Shown in pieces: positions 8,605 through 19,262 of a stretch of 64,000 nucleotides of DNA. The notes below the pieces were generated by a model. It saw only the letters and a list, made by a program, of their open reading frames with translations. It was not told where the DNA came from and made no database searches. The stretch comes from AC-56 sp963702195 (GTDB lineage: Bacteria; Actinomycetota; Thermoleophilia; Solirubrobacterales; 70-9): contig OY969725.1 of the NCBI GenBank assembly GCA_963702195.1, forward strand, positions 930,001 through 994,000, given 5' to 3'. The position numbers and the translations under genes were made by a program. Numbering within the stretch: position 1 is the first letter of the stretch; every line of letters starts with the position of its first letter.

Positions 8605-9581
8605 GCACCCGCACCGAGCCGCGCACGGGGCCGGAGCAGCCGCCCGCCGACACCGTCGCCGACTTCCTGCGCCGCATGCGGCTGGGCATCGAGGACGGCC
8701 TCGATCCGATGAGCGCCGCGAATCGCGCAGTCGACGAGCTCCCGAAGCGCCTGGCGGACGCGGTCCAGATGCTCGCCCGCCGGGTCAGCGGCGACTACCA
8801 CGAGGACGAATGGGGCTTCGACGAGGAGTTCGCCGAGGCCGTCTACCCGGTGTTCGAGTTCCTGTACGAGGTGTGGTGGCGGGTCGAGCCGGAGGGCGTC
8901 AAGAACGTCCCGGCACATGGGCGAGCGCTGCTGGTCTCCAACCACGCCGGCGCGCTGTTCCCCTTCGACGCGTCGATGATCCTGCTCTCGATCATGAAGC
9001 AGCACCCGCTGCCGCGGTGGGCCCGGTTCCTCGTGCTCGACTGGGCGTTCGTGCTCCCGTTCATCTCGGCGTTCATGCGCAGGGTCGGCGGGGTGCCGGC
9101 GAGCAAGCACAACGCGGCACGCCTGCTCGAGCAGGACGAGCTGGTGATGGTTTTCCCGGAGGGCGCCAAGGGGACCGGCAAGCAATTCTCCGACCGGTAC
9201 CGGCTCCAGCGTTTCGGCCGCGGCGGCTTCGTGGAGGTGGCGCTGCGGACGGGTGCGCCGATCGTGCCGGTTGCCGTCGTCGGCTCTGAGGAGATCTACC
9301 CGAAGCTGGCCGACGCCCGCCCGCTCGCGCGTGCAATGGGTGCGCCGTTCGTCCCGGTGACCCCGACGTTCCCGTGGCTCGGGCCGCTCGGCCTGGTCCC
9401 GCTGCCGTCGAAGTGGAGGATCGAGTTCTGCGAGCCCATCGATCTTTCCGGGCACGGCCCTGACGCGGCCGATGATCGCCGGCTGCTGTTCGAGGTCAGC
9501 GAGCAGGTGAGGGAGACCATCCAGGGCAAGCTCTACGAGAACCTCGTCAAGCGGCGATCGGCGTTCGTCGCCCCCTTGTAG
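8601..9581 (+). CDS. PlsC-like lysophospholipid/1-acylglycerol-phosphate acyltransferase
   Basis: This 326-residue acyltransferase has the motif-I sequence NHAGALFPFD near residue 114 (His followed seven residues later by Asp, as in the actinobacterial DGAT-like branch). Motif III is VFPEGAKGTG, and a later motif lies around APIVPVAVVG. It transfers a fatty acyl chain to a glycerol or lysolipid hydroxyl at the membrane. The N-terminal 90 residues are an extra helical, charged extension. The start overlaps the SDR stop by four bases. A second family member lies at 61209-62240, so the window encodes two. Confidence 0.85.
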   Translation: MSTRTEPRTGPEQPPADTVADFLRRMRLGIEDGLDPMSAANRAVDELPKRLADAVQMLARRVSGDYHEDEWGFDEEFAEAVYPVFEFLYEVWWRVEPEGVKNVPAHGRALLVSNHAGALFPFDASMILLSIMKQHPLPRWARFLVLDWAFVLPFISAFMRRVGGVPASKHNAARLLEQDELVMVFPEGAKGTGKQFSDRYRLQRFGRGGFVEVALRTGAPIVPVAVVGSEEIYPKLADARPLARAMGAPFVPVTPTFPWLGPLGLVPLPSKWRIEFCEPIDLSGHGPDAADDRRLLFEVSEQVRETIQGKLYENLVKRRSAFVAPL

Positions 9582-9600
9582 CGATAGCCTCCAGCGCGAG

Positions 9601-10044
9601 ATGGGGACAGGGACCCGGCCTCGCAAGTCACCCGCCGCGGCAGCGGAGTTTCAGCACCTGCTCGATGACGTCCTGACCGAGGCGGACGCGGACGATCACG
9701 CCGGCCCGCTGCTGCGCGCAGCGGGGCTGCGGATCCGGTTCGACTTCCCGGACCTCCCATTGGTCCTGAGCCTCGCGGCAACCGAGAAGGGCAGCCATCA
9801 CCTGGCCTGGGAGTTCTCGGACGACGTGGACTGGAAACCGAAGCTCGAGCTCCGGATGGACTCCAAGGTCGCCAACGCGTACCTCCAGGGAAAGGAGAGC
9901 CTGGCGATCGCAATCGCCCACGGCCGGGTCAAGGCGAGCGGTGACACGCACTCCGCCCTCATCTACGTACCGGCACTGCGGCTGCTCGTCTCCTCCTACC
10001 GCAAGCTCGTGACCCAGGAGCACCCGCACCTCGTGCTCGAGTAG
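9601..10044 (+). CDS. SCP2-domain lipid-binding protein
   Basis: This 147-residue protein fits the sterol-carrier-protein-2 fold: a beta-sheet core (IRFDFPDLPLVLSLAA), an LELRMDSKVANAYLQGK segment where SCP2 proteins have their conserved acidic-lysine pattern, and a C-terminal helix. SCP2 domains bind fatty acyl chains and other lipids. It follows the acyltransferase by 19 bases on the same strand and is probably the last gene of the phasin-SDR-acyltransferase operon. No signal peptide is present. Confidence 0.65.
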   Translation: MGTGTRPRKSPAAAAEFQHLLDDVLTEADADDHAGPLLRAAGLRIRFDFPDLPLVLSLAATEKGSHHLAWEFSDDVDWKPKLELRMDSKVANAYLQGKESLAIAIAHGRVKASGDTHSALIYVPALRLLVSSYRKLVTQEHPHLVLE

Positions 10045-10180
10045 GCGCCGCGCAGGGCTCGAAGTTTCTCGTTGACGCGGAGCGGTCCCGCGACGCGTCC
10101 AGGGCGCCGCGGCCGACGCGGCGGGCCGAACGCCCGCAGGCGACGGGGCATCGCGAGCACTGTCGCTCTACGTTGTGAGC

Positions 10181-10195
10181 CGCCCTTGCAGGGCG
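10181..10195 (+). promoter_or_regulatory. perfect 6-bp hairpin in the cyclase leader
   Basis: CGCCCT and AGGGCG flank a three-base loop, 21 bases before the ATG of the MerR-cyclase gene. A TACGTT -10-like hexamer lies just upstream at 10170-10175. The hairpin could be an operator for the gene's own HTH domain or an mRNA element; neither is shown. Confidence 0.35.
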
Positions 10196-10216
10196 ACCCT
10201 GAAAGGATCGACCCCG

Positions 10217-11422
10217 ATGCCCGACGATCACATCTCTCTGAGCGAGGCCTCGGAGCTCGCCGGGGTATCGCCGTCCACGCTTCAGCGGTGGGCGAAGGCC
10301 GGGGTGATTCCGGTCAAGGGCGGCAGGTGGACGACCGCGGCGGCTGCACAGGCGCGAGTGGTGAGCCGCCTGCGGGAGCGCGGTCACTCCGTCGCCGAGC
10401 TCCGGCGGGCGGTTCGCGAGGGTCGCCTGGCCTTCGGCTATGTCGAGGACCTGTTCCCAGGTCGCGAGCGCAACCTGACCCGGGTCGAGGCGGCGGAGCG
10501 CACCGGCCTGGAGGAGGCGCTGATCGAGCGGATGATGTCGCTGCTCGGGACGCCGACGGCTCTGGAGGGCACGCTCAACGAGCAGGACGTCGAGGCCATG
10601 GGATACGTGGGCGAGGTGCTCCGTGCGGGCTTTCCGCTCGTGGCGCTGCTGCAGTTGATCCGGGTCTACGCGCAGTCCATTCGCAAGATCGCGGAGGCGG
10701 AGGTCCGGCTCTTCCATCTGTACGTCCACGAGCCGCTCATCCAGCAGGGCGTCGACGCGCTGCAGATGGCGGAGGAGATGGAGGGGCTCGCGCGCGACCT
10801 GCTCCCGATCACCTCGCCGCTCATGGAGTACATCCACCAGCGCTACCTGCGCTTCTACCTCGAGCAGGACGTGGTGGGCCACATGGAGACCGAGCTCGCG
10901 GGCCAGAGGCAGCTCGGCCGGGTTCAGATGGCGTTCTGCTTCGTCGACCTCACAGGGTTCACCCGCTACACCGAGGAGGAGGGCGACGAGGAGGCCTTCG
11001 ATCTCGTCGAGCGGTTCGTCGAGACGGTGGAGGCGACGCTTCCGTCCGAGGCGCTGGTCGTGAAGACGATCGGCGACGAGGTGATGATCGTCTCGCCCGA
11101 TCCGGTGACGCTCACCGAATGGGCGGTCGGGTTCCTCGGCCTGTTCAGCGAGCGCCCCCAACCGCGGGTCGGGGTTCACTACGGCCGGGCGGTGTACCGC
11201 GACGGCGACTACTTCGGGAGCGAGGTGAACCTTGCGCACCGAGTGGTTGCCCGGGCGCTCGGCGGGGAGGTGATGGTCACCACCGCCGTCGCCGATGCGA
11301 TCGGCACCTCCGGGTACCTGGAGTTCGACCCGATCGGCGGCGTCGAGCTGAAGGGCTTCCCGCAGCCGGTGGAGCTCTTCGTCGCCCGTGCGCGGGAGCC
11401 CGAGGGCGCGCTCGACTCCTAG
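10217..11422 (+). CDS. MerR-type HTH / class III nucleotidyl cyclase fusion
   Basis: This 401-residue protein has three parts. Residues 1-70 are a MerR-like winged helix (LSEASELAGVSPSTLQRW). Residues 75-235 are helical and resemble the regulatory N-domain of pH-responsive mycobacterial cyclases such as Rv1264. Residues 238-395 are a class III cyclase catalytic domain. The metal aspartates are in FVDLTGF and GDEVM, and the Asn/Arg pair is in VNLAHRV, so activity is expected. Substrate choice (ATP or GTP) cannot be read. The ATG at 10217 is preferred over an in-frame start 42 bases earlier because GAAAGG precedes it and the HTH begins right after it. It could couple cyclic nucleotide synthesis to DNA binding. 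Confidence 0.82.
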   Translation: MPDDHISLSEASELAGVSPSTLQRWAKAGVIPVKGGRWTTAAAAQARVVSRLRERGHSVAELRRAVREGRLAFGYVEDLFPGRERNLTRVEAAERTGLEEALIERMMSLLGTPTALEGTLNEQDVEAMGYVGEVLRAGFPLVALLQLIRVYAQSIRKIAEAEVRLFHLYVHEPLIQQGVDALQMAEEMEGLARDLLPITSPLMEYIHQRYLRFYLEQDVVGHMETELAGQRQLGRVQMAFCFVDLTGFTRYTEEEGDEEAFDLVERFVETVEATLPSEALVVKTIGDEVMIVSPDPVTLTEWAVGFLGLFSERPQPRVGVHYGRAVYRDGDYFGSEVNLAHRVVARALGGEVMVTTAVADAIGTSGYLEFDPIGGVELKGFPQPVELFVARAREPEGALDS

Positions 11423-11461
11423 GCCGCCGCTTGCGGCCGATCGCCTCCTTAAGATCGCCAC

Positions 11462-12817
11462 ATGGGAGTGCGTGGTGGTGAGGCCCTGGATCGCCTCGTC
11501 GAGGTGGTGCGCCGAAGCGGCCTGATCGAGCCGCCGTCCTCCGGAGTCGTGCTCGTCTCGGGTGGACCCGACTCGGCCTGTGCCGCGGCCGGCCTCGCCC
11601 GGGCGATCGGGCCCGAGAACGTCCACGCGCTTCACGTCAACTACGGGCTGCGCGAGACGGCCGTTCGCGACGAGCGCGTCTGCCGCGACCTCTGCTCGCT
11701 TTTGCGAGTCGATCTCCACATCGAGCGCCCAACCTCGCTTCAGGGAAACATTCAGGCCGCCGCCCGCGACCACCGCTACTCGGCGGCCGAGCGCCTTCGG
11801 GCCCGCGCCGGCGGCGACTGGATCGCCACCGGCCACAGCCGTACCGATCTCGCGGAGACGATGGTCTACCGCCTCGCGGTGTCACCGGGCGCGCGCAGCC
11901 TTCGCTGTCTGCCCGCGCAGAGCGGGCGCGTGGTGCGGCCGCTCCTCGAGTTGGAGCGGGCCGACCTGCGGCGCCTGGCAACCGAGGCGGGCCTGCCGTT
12001 CGCCGACGATCCGACGAATCTCGATCCGGCGTTCGCACGCAACCGGATCCGGGCCGAGATCCTCCCGGTGATGCGTGACCTGAGTGACGCAGCGGAGCGA
12101 AACATCGCCGAGACCCAGGCCGAGCTGACCGAGGAGTCCCAGCTGCTGGAGCGGGTGGTGCTGGAGGCGCTCGAGGCGGCCGGCGCGGATGCCGGCGCCG
12201 TCGCGATCCGGGCGGAGGCGCTCGCGGGGTCCGAGCCGGCGCTCCGGCGGCTGGCCCTCCGTGCCCTTGCGGAACGAGCCACCGGCCGCGCGGTTCCGCT
12301 CGGACGCCGGCGGGCGGCCCAGATCATGCGCCTGGCGATGATGCCGGAGGGCGGCGCAGTCGACCTGGGCCACGGCGTCCGGGCGATCTGCGAGCAGGGG
12401 CTGATCCGCTTCGAAACCGAGATGGAGGCCGACGCCGCCCCGGCGCCGGCCCCGCTGCGGGTCCCCGGCAGCTGCCGGTTCGGGCAGTGGGAGGTGCGCG
12501 CGGAGTTGCGGGCCGGACCGCTGGAGCCTGCCGGGCCCGACCTGGCGACGCTCGACGCCGAGGCGCTCGGCGACGAGCTGGTCGTACGCACCTGGCGGGA
12601 GGGGGACCGGATGCGCCCACTCGGCATGGAGGGCACCAAGACTCTCCAGGACCTCTTCACCGATCGCGGCGTGCCGCGCTCGCTCCGCCACCGCCTCCCG
12701 GTCGTGACGGCGGCCGGGCGGGTCGTGTGGGTTGCTGGCGTCGCGGTATCCGAGGACTTCCGCCTCGTGCCGGACGCCCGCGAGGTCGCGGTGCTCACCG
12801 CGCGGGTGCTGGACTAG
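11462..12817 (+). CDS. tilS: tRNA(Ile)-lysidine synthase
   Basis: This 451-residue enzyme makes lysidine at the wobble C of tRNA-Ile (CAU), so that it reads AUA. The PP-loop SGGPDS lies near residue 29. The catalytic domain runs to about 215 with NLDPAFARNRIR, followed by the TilS substrate-binding and C-terminal domains, which contain DRMRPLGMEGTKTLQDLFTDRGVP. Length is typical. Pairing with hpt downstream is the common bacterial tilS-hpt-ftsH order. No promoter is obvious in the short gap after the cyclase gene. Confidence 0.93.
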   Translation: MGVRGGEALDRLVEVVRRSGLIEPPSSGVVLVSGGPDSACAAAGLARAIGPENVHALHVNYGLRETAVRDERVCRDLCSLLRVDLHIERPTSLQGNIQAAARDHRYSAAERLRARAGGDWIATGHSRTDLAETMVYRLAVSPGARSLRCLPAQSGRVVRPLLELERADLRRLATEAGLPFADDPTNLDPAFARNRIRAEILPVMRDLSDAAERNIAETQAELTEESQLLERVVLEALEAAGADAGAVAIRAEALAGSEPALRRLALRALAERATGRAVPLGRRRAAQIMRLAMMPEGGAVDLGHGVRAICEQGLIRFETEMEADAAPAPAPLRVPGSCRFGQWEVRAELRAGPLEPAGPDLATLDAEALGDELVVRTWREGDRMRPLGMEGTKTLQDLFTDRGVPRSLRHRLPVVTAAGRVVWVAGVAVSEDFRLVPDAREVAVLTARVLD

Positions 12818-13105
12818 GTCCTGTCGGCGGATCGCCGCCGCCGGCGCCCAGGGGCAATGATGGGAACGGTCACGGCCGCGCGAGCGTTTCCCGCGCCTTG
12901 TCGCGCGTCTCGTCACCGCCCGGATGGGGTGGTTGAGTTTCCGTGCAAATAGCGCACGGAAAGTCGAACACCCCTCTGAGCGCGGTATGGATGTGACCCA
13001 AGGTGCAGGGAGTGCCACGGAACGCGAGCGCCATCGGGACCAGCTCCCCCGTTGCCCGTGATCCGGTCCGCTGCAGACCGCCGCGAAACGTAGACTCACG
13101 CCGCT
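12818..13105. other. 288-base intergenic region between tilS and hpt
   Basis: Apart from the inverted repeat at 12938-12962, I see no gene, tRNA or clear promoter here. The region is unusually long for this otherwise compact part of the window. Confidence 0.5.
12938..12962. promoter_or_regulatory. perfect 9-bp inverted repeat upstream of hpt
   Basis: TTTCCGTGC and GCACGGAAA surround a seven-base AT-rich loop, and further imperfect pairing extends outward on both sides. It lies 120 bases after the tilS stop and 143 bases before hpt. With no T-run after it, it is not a standard terminator. An operator or RNA element is more likely. Confidence 0.45.
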
Positions 13106-13657
13106 ATGCGTGACCCCGCCATCGGCGAGACGCTCGTCACCTCCGACGAGCTCCAGCGCCGGGTGAAGGAGCTGGCGGCCGAGATCAGCAGCGATTACCA
13201 GGGGCGGGACCTCGTGATGATCGGGATCCTGAAGGGCGCGGTGCTGTTTCTCGGTGACCTGATGCGGTTCCTGAGCGTGCCAAGCGAGATCGACTTCATG
13301 GCGGTCTCCAGCTACGGCTCCGAGACGGACTCGTCGGGCGTGGTGCGCATCCTCAAGGACCTCGACGCGTCGATCGAGGGGCGCGACGTGCTGATCGTCG
13401 AGGACATCATCGACTCCGGACTCACGCTCCAGTACCTGCAGCGGAGCCTCAAGGCGCGCAACCCCGCCTCGCTCGAGGTCTGCGCGCTGTTGACGAAGCC
13501 CGAGCGGCGGCGGGTCGACCTGCCGATCCGCTACGTCGGATTCGAGATCCCGAACCGGTTCGTGATCGGATACGGGCTGGACTACGCGCAGAGGTACAGA
13601 GACCTCGATTACGTCGCGGTCCTGGCGGACACGGACCAGCCCGATTCGCGCCCTTAG
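13106..13657 (+). CDS. hpt: hypoxanthine phosphoribosyltransferase
   Basis: This 183-residue enzyme converts hypoxanthine or guanine and PRPP to IMP or GMP in purine salvage. The PRPP-binding loop is VLIVEDIIDSGLTL near residue 100. The ILKGAVLFLGDLMR segment and the C-terminal VIGYGLDYAQRYRDL purine-specificity segment are typical of bacterial HPRT. Length is standard. It lies between tilS and ftsH, the usual neighbours. The ftsH promoter overlaps its stop codon. Confidence 0.94.
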   Translation: MRDPAIGETLVTSDELQRRVKELAAEISSDYQGRDLVMIGILKGAVLFLGDLMRFLSVPSEIDFMAVSSYGSETDSSGVVRILKDLDASIEGRDVLIVEDIIDSGLTLQYLQRSLKARNPASLEVCALLTKPERRRVDLPIRYVGFEIPNRFVIGYGLDYAQRYRDLDYVAVLADTDQPDSRP

Positions 13658-13683
13658 ACGGGGTATAGGCACCCTGGTACGCT
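13654..13683 (+). promoter_or_regulatory. predicted sigma-70-type promoter for ftsH
   Basis: TTAGAC and TACGCT are separated by 18 bases. The -35 overlaps the end of hpt, and the predicted start of transcription is about 110 bases before ftsH. Confidence 0.5.
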
Positions 13684-13723
13684 GAATCCGACGTTTTGCG
13701 GGGCTGTCCAGACCCTTTCGATC

Positions 13724-13797
13724 ATGCGCAAGATCCACCAGCTTCACGGCACCGACGCCACGCAGGGACGGCGCCGTCTCGGGGCGGGTGACCTCAG

Positions 13798-13801
<4 letters not shown>
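13724..13801 (+). CDS. possible 25-codon leader ORF overlapping ftsH start
   Basis: An ATG-initiated reading frame of 25 codons, rich in Arg, Gly and Gln, ends with a TGA that overlaps the ftsH ATG (ATGA). It starts roughly 35 bases after the predicted promoter start site. The ftsH start has only a weak ribosome site of its own (GGGTGACC), so translational coupling is plausible. The peptide resembles no family I know, and the ORF could be chance in GC-rich DNA. Confidence 0.3.
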
Positions 13802-15783
<1,982 letters not shown>

Positions 15784-15792
15784 CCCACCGGC

Positions 15793-17538
15793 GTGAGCTC
15801 CGGGGACGCCCGGGCCCGTGTGTGGCTCGCGGTCGGCGTCGCGACCACGCTCGCCCTCATGACCCTGTCGGTGCTCGCGATCACCGGCGTGGTCCTGTCA
15901 AACGTGCAGGAGGTGACCGGCGAGCGCGGCGGGACGCTGCGTGCCGTCTCCGTCGATCCGCTCGGGGAGCTCGACCCGGCTCAGGTGCAGACGGCGTTCG
16001 CCGCCTCGCTGCTCCGTGCCACGGACCGGACCCCCTACTCCTCCGACCCGCTCCGCGGCATCGTCCCCGATCTGGCGCTCGGGCCGCCGCAGATCTCCAA
16101 TGACAGCCGTCGCCTGGAGATCAAGATTCGCGCTGGGGTCCACTTCGGCCCGCCCGTCGACCGGCCTGTGACCTCGGATGACATCGCATACGGGATCGAG
16201 CGCGGCTTCCTGCCGGGTGTGGGCTCGGGGTTCGCGAAGCTCTACTTCCATGCGATCAAGGGTGTTGCCGCGTTCCGGGCCGGTAGGGCCAACCGGATCG
16301 CGGGTCTACAGACGCCGGACGACCGCACGCTCGTCTTCAACCTCAAGGAGCCGACGGCAAGGGTGGTCGCGAGTGCGCTCACGCTTCCCATCGCCGCGCC
16401 GGTGCCCAGGGGGTATGCCTCCCGGTTCGACCGCGGCAGCGAATCCAGCTACGCGCGCCACCAGGTGGCGACTGGCCCGTACCGCTTTGCGCCCGGCCGC
16501 GGCGGCCTGATTCCAGGGCCGTCCGCGACCCGGCTCTCGCTGGTGCGCAATCCCAACTGGAGCCGGGACACCGACTTTCGCGCGGCGTTCGTCAACCGCA
16601 TCCGGGTGGTTTCCGCCCCGGGTCGAGGTGCCGCCGCCAACGAGGTGGTTCGCGGCAAGCGGGCCATCTCCGGCGACTTCGCGGCTACCCCGGGGGTGCT
16701 GCACCGCACGCTTCGGGGGCATTCGAGTGAGGTCACGCTCACCGATGCGGGATCGATCAACTACGCGAGCCTCGACACGACGGAGCGCCCGCTCCGGAAC
16801 GTCGACGTCCGCCGGGCGATCACCGCCGCGTTCGACCGCGAAGCAGCGAGGCGCTCACTGGGCGGCGCCCCGGTGGGGGAGATCGCCACTCACTGGATCC
16901 CGCCGGGCGTCCCGGGGTTCGACGAAGCAGGGGCCGCGAACGGGTTCGGGTTCGACTTCCTCGCGCATCCCGGTGGCGACCCTGGCCTGGCGCGGTCGTA
17001 CATGCGCGCCGCGGGCTACTCAACGGGGCTGTACAACGGCCCGGCGCGCCTGGTGGCGATCGGCAGGCGAGATCGCGAGACGCGGCAGATCGGTGATCTT
17101 GTGCGCCAGGCCTTCGCGCGGGTCGGGATTCCCCTCCGCGTCCAGCTGCTCGGCGCGACGAGGTCACTCGAGCGCTGCCTGACGCCACGGACGACGCCGG
17201 CCGTGTGCCTCGACGGCGGCTGGGTGAAGGACTTCGACGACGCGCAGACCATCCTCGCGCCGCTGTTCTCCGGCCGAGCGATCCGCGCTCATGACAACAA
17301 CAATTGGTCGCTTCTCTCGAACCCGGCGGCCGACGACGCAATCGATTCCGCCAGCGTCACGACCGGGCCCGCGGACAGGGCGCGGGCCTGGGCGGACGCG
17401 GACCGGACGATCACCCAGCTGGCCCCGGCGCTCCCGATGGTGTGGACCAAGTTTCCGCTCCTGAGCTCGGCCAACGTAAAGGGTGTCGTCGACGAGGAGC
17501 TGGGGCTCTGGGATCTCAGCTTCACATCGCTGCGATGA
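15793..17538 (+). CDS. family 5 extracellular solute-binding protein
   Basis: This 581-residue protein belongs to the dipeptide/oligopeptide-binding (SBP_bac_5) family. An N-terminal hydrophobic segment at residues 10-35 acts as signal anchor or signal peptide, and no lipobox cysteine follows it. Family features include DPLGELDPAQ, the VTSDDIAYGIERGF segment and LRNVDVRRAITAAFDR. It would capture peptides or similar ligands outside the membrane. Unusually, no DppB/DppC-type permease is adjacent. The next two genes are exporter-type ABC proteins, and the first overlaps its stop codon by four bases. The GTG start is the only one including the hydrophobic segment. Confidence 0.85.
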   Translation: MSSGDARARVWLAVGVATTLALMTLSVLAITGVVLSNVQEVTGERGGTLRAVSVDPLGELDPAQVQTAFAASLLRATDRTPYSSDPLRGIVPDLALGPPQISNDSRRLEIKIRAGVHFGPPVDRPVTSDDIAYGIERGFLPGVGSGFAKLYFHAIKGVAAFRAGRANRIAGLQTPDDRTLVFNLKEPTARVVASALTLPIAAPVPRGYASRFDRGSESSYARHQVATGPYRFAPGRGGLIPGPSATRLSLVRNPNWSRDTDFRAAFVNRIRVVSAPGRGAAANEVVRGKRAISGDFAATPGVLHRTLRGHSSEVTLTDAGSINYASLDTTERPLRNVDVRRAITAAFDREAARRSLGGAPVGEIATHWIPPGVPGFDEAGAANGFGFDFLAHPGGDPGLARSYMRAAGYSTGLYNGPARLVAIGRRDRETRQIGDLVRQAFARVGIPLRVQLLGATRSLERCLTPRTTPAVCLDGGWVKDFDDAQTILAPLFSGRAIRAHDNNNWSLLSNPAADDAIDSASVTTGPADRARAWADADRTITQLAPALPMVWTKFPLLSSANVKGVVDEELGLWDLSFTSLR

Positions 17539-19262
17539 GCCAGGGCCCGCCGACATCCCCGTTCCGCCTGCTCACGTGGAGCCTTCAGCCGCACCGGCGG
17601 GCCCTGGCCGCAGTCACCGTGCTGTCGGGCCTGATGGTCGCGGGGACCGTTGCCCTGCCGCTCCTGATCGGCCGTGCGATCAACGAGATCACCCTCGGCA
17701 AGACCGAGGCCGCACTGCTGACCGCGGGGGCCATCGCAATCCTCGGCCTGGTCCTCGCCGCCGTCCTGGCGGCTCGCGGCATCCTCGCGGGAGGCCTTTC
17801 GATCCAGGTGGAGCGAACGTTGCGAGGGCGGCTCTACGCGCACCTCCACGCTATCGAGCCCGCAATGCTCGATCGGCGATCCACCGGCGAGTGGGTGTCG
17901 ATGGCGACGCTCGATCTGATTCCGATCTCGAGCTTTCTCGGCCTCTACCTGTCACAGCTGACGACGGGGGCGCTGACGTTGATCGCGTCGGCGGTGGTGA
18001 TGTTCACCATCGATCCGCTCCTCGCGCTCCTGGCGCTCGCGCCGACTCCATTCACGGTGCTCGCCACCCTCCGCTACCGAACCACCGCCCGCCCGATACT
18101 GGACGCCGTGCGCAAGCGCACCGGCGAGCTCACCGGCGTCGTCGAGGAGAACATCACCGGCGCGGCCGTGATTCGTGCGACCGGGCGCGAGCAGGAGGAG
18201 ATGCGGCGGTTCAATGAGGCGGGTGCCGCGGTGCTCCACGAGACGCTGGCGGCCAACCGGCGCCTGGCGCTCTTCACCCCGGCGAGTCAGGTCCTGCCCA
18301 GCGTGGGCGCTGCCATTGTCGTCGTGGTCGGCGGGCTGATGGCCATCCGGGGCGACCTGTCGGTCGTGAGCTTCGCCGTCTTCTACACCTACCTCATCAT
18401 GCTCGTGCCTTCCCTGCAGGTGATCGGCACGGTGCTCGGACAGGCGCAGCTGGCGCTCGCGTGCGCCGGTCGGGTGGCGACCGCCCTGGGGTATCCACGC
18501 GAGAGCGGTCCATCTGAGCCGCCGATGCCGGTCGGGGCGGCGCCGGTGCGCCTGGAGGGCGTAAGTGTCCGCGGGGAGGATGGCCGGACGATCATCGACG
18601 ACGTCGACGTCGACGTGTCCCGGGGCGGGCGCATCGCCATCGTGGGCGCGACCGGGTCGGGGAAGTCGGTGCTCGTCCGGCTCATCAACCGGCTCGCGCG
18701 ACCCTCCGCCGGGACGGTGCGCGTCGCCGGGTACGCCGTCGACGAGGTGGAGCTCCACTCCCTGCGGCGCGCGGTCGCCACGGCTGGAGCCGACGAGTTC
18801 CTTTTCGCTGGCACGATTGCCGAGAACATCGCGTTCGGGGTCCCGGACGCCACCGAGGAGGAGATCGAGGCGGCGGCGCGGTGCGCCCAGGCGCACGAGT
18901 ACATCGTCGAACAGCCCGATGGCTATGCGACCCGCATCGGCGACCGCGGCGCCGGGCTCTCTGGCGGCCAGCGCCAGCGGGTCGCGCTGGCCCGCGCCGT
19001 CGCCGCGCATCCGGGAGTCCTGGTCCTCGATAACGCCACCGGGAGCCTCGACTCCCTCACCGAGGCCGCGACGGCGCAGTCGCTGGCCGAGAGGCGGGAG
19101 CACGATCCCCACACGCGCATCGTGGTGGGCTACCGGCCGGCGCTGCTTCGCGACGCGGATGAGGTCATCGTGATCGAGGGGGGCCGGATCGTCGAGCGCG
19201 GCACTCACCAGGAGCTGCTGGAAGCCAGTGAGCGCTACCGAGCGTTGGTGGGGTCGCCGTGA
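17535..19262 (+). CDS. ABC exporter half-transporter (permease-ATPase)
   Basis: This 575-residue protein has six predicted transmembrane helices in residues 20-320 and an ATP-binding domain from about 335. Walker A is GATGSGKS. The signature is LSGGQRQR. The Walker B aspartate is followed by Asn rather than the usual catalytic Glu (LVLDNATGSLD), and the H-loop position reads VGYRPALL rather than a histidine. This half therefore looks ATPase-impaired, as in heterodimeric exporters with one degenerate site. The ATG at 17535 gives a four-base overlap with the SBP gene. Confidence 0.87.
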   Translation: MSQGPPTSPFRLLTWSLQPHRRALAAVTVLSGLMVAGTVALPLLIGRAINEITLGKTEAALLTAGAIAILGLVLAAVLAARGILAGGLSIQVERTLRGRLYAHLHAIEPAMLDRRSTGEWVSMATLDLIPISSFLGLYLSQLTTGALTLIASAVVMFTIDPLLALLALAPTPFTVLATLRYRTTARPILDAVRKRTGELTGVVEENITGAAVIRATGREQEEMRRFNEAGAAVLHETLAANRRLALFTPASQVLPSVGAAIVVVVGGLMAIRGDLSVVSFAVFYTYLIMLVPSLQVIGTVLGQAQLALACAGRVATALGYPRESGPSEPPMPVGAAPVRLEGVSVRGEDGRTIIDDVDVDVSRGGRIAIVGATGSGKSVLVRLINRLARPSAGTVRVAGYAVDEVELHSLRRAVATAGADEFLFAGTIAENIAFGVPDATEEEIEAAARCAQAHEYIVEQPDGYATRIGDRGAGLSGGQRQRVALARAVAAHPGVLVLDNATGSLDSLTEAATAQSLAERREHDPHTRIVVGYRPALLRDADEVIVIEGGRIVERGTHQELLEASERYRALVGSP

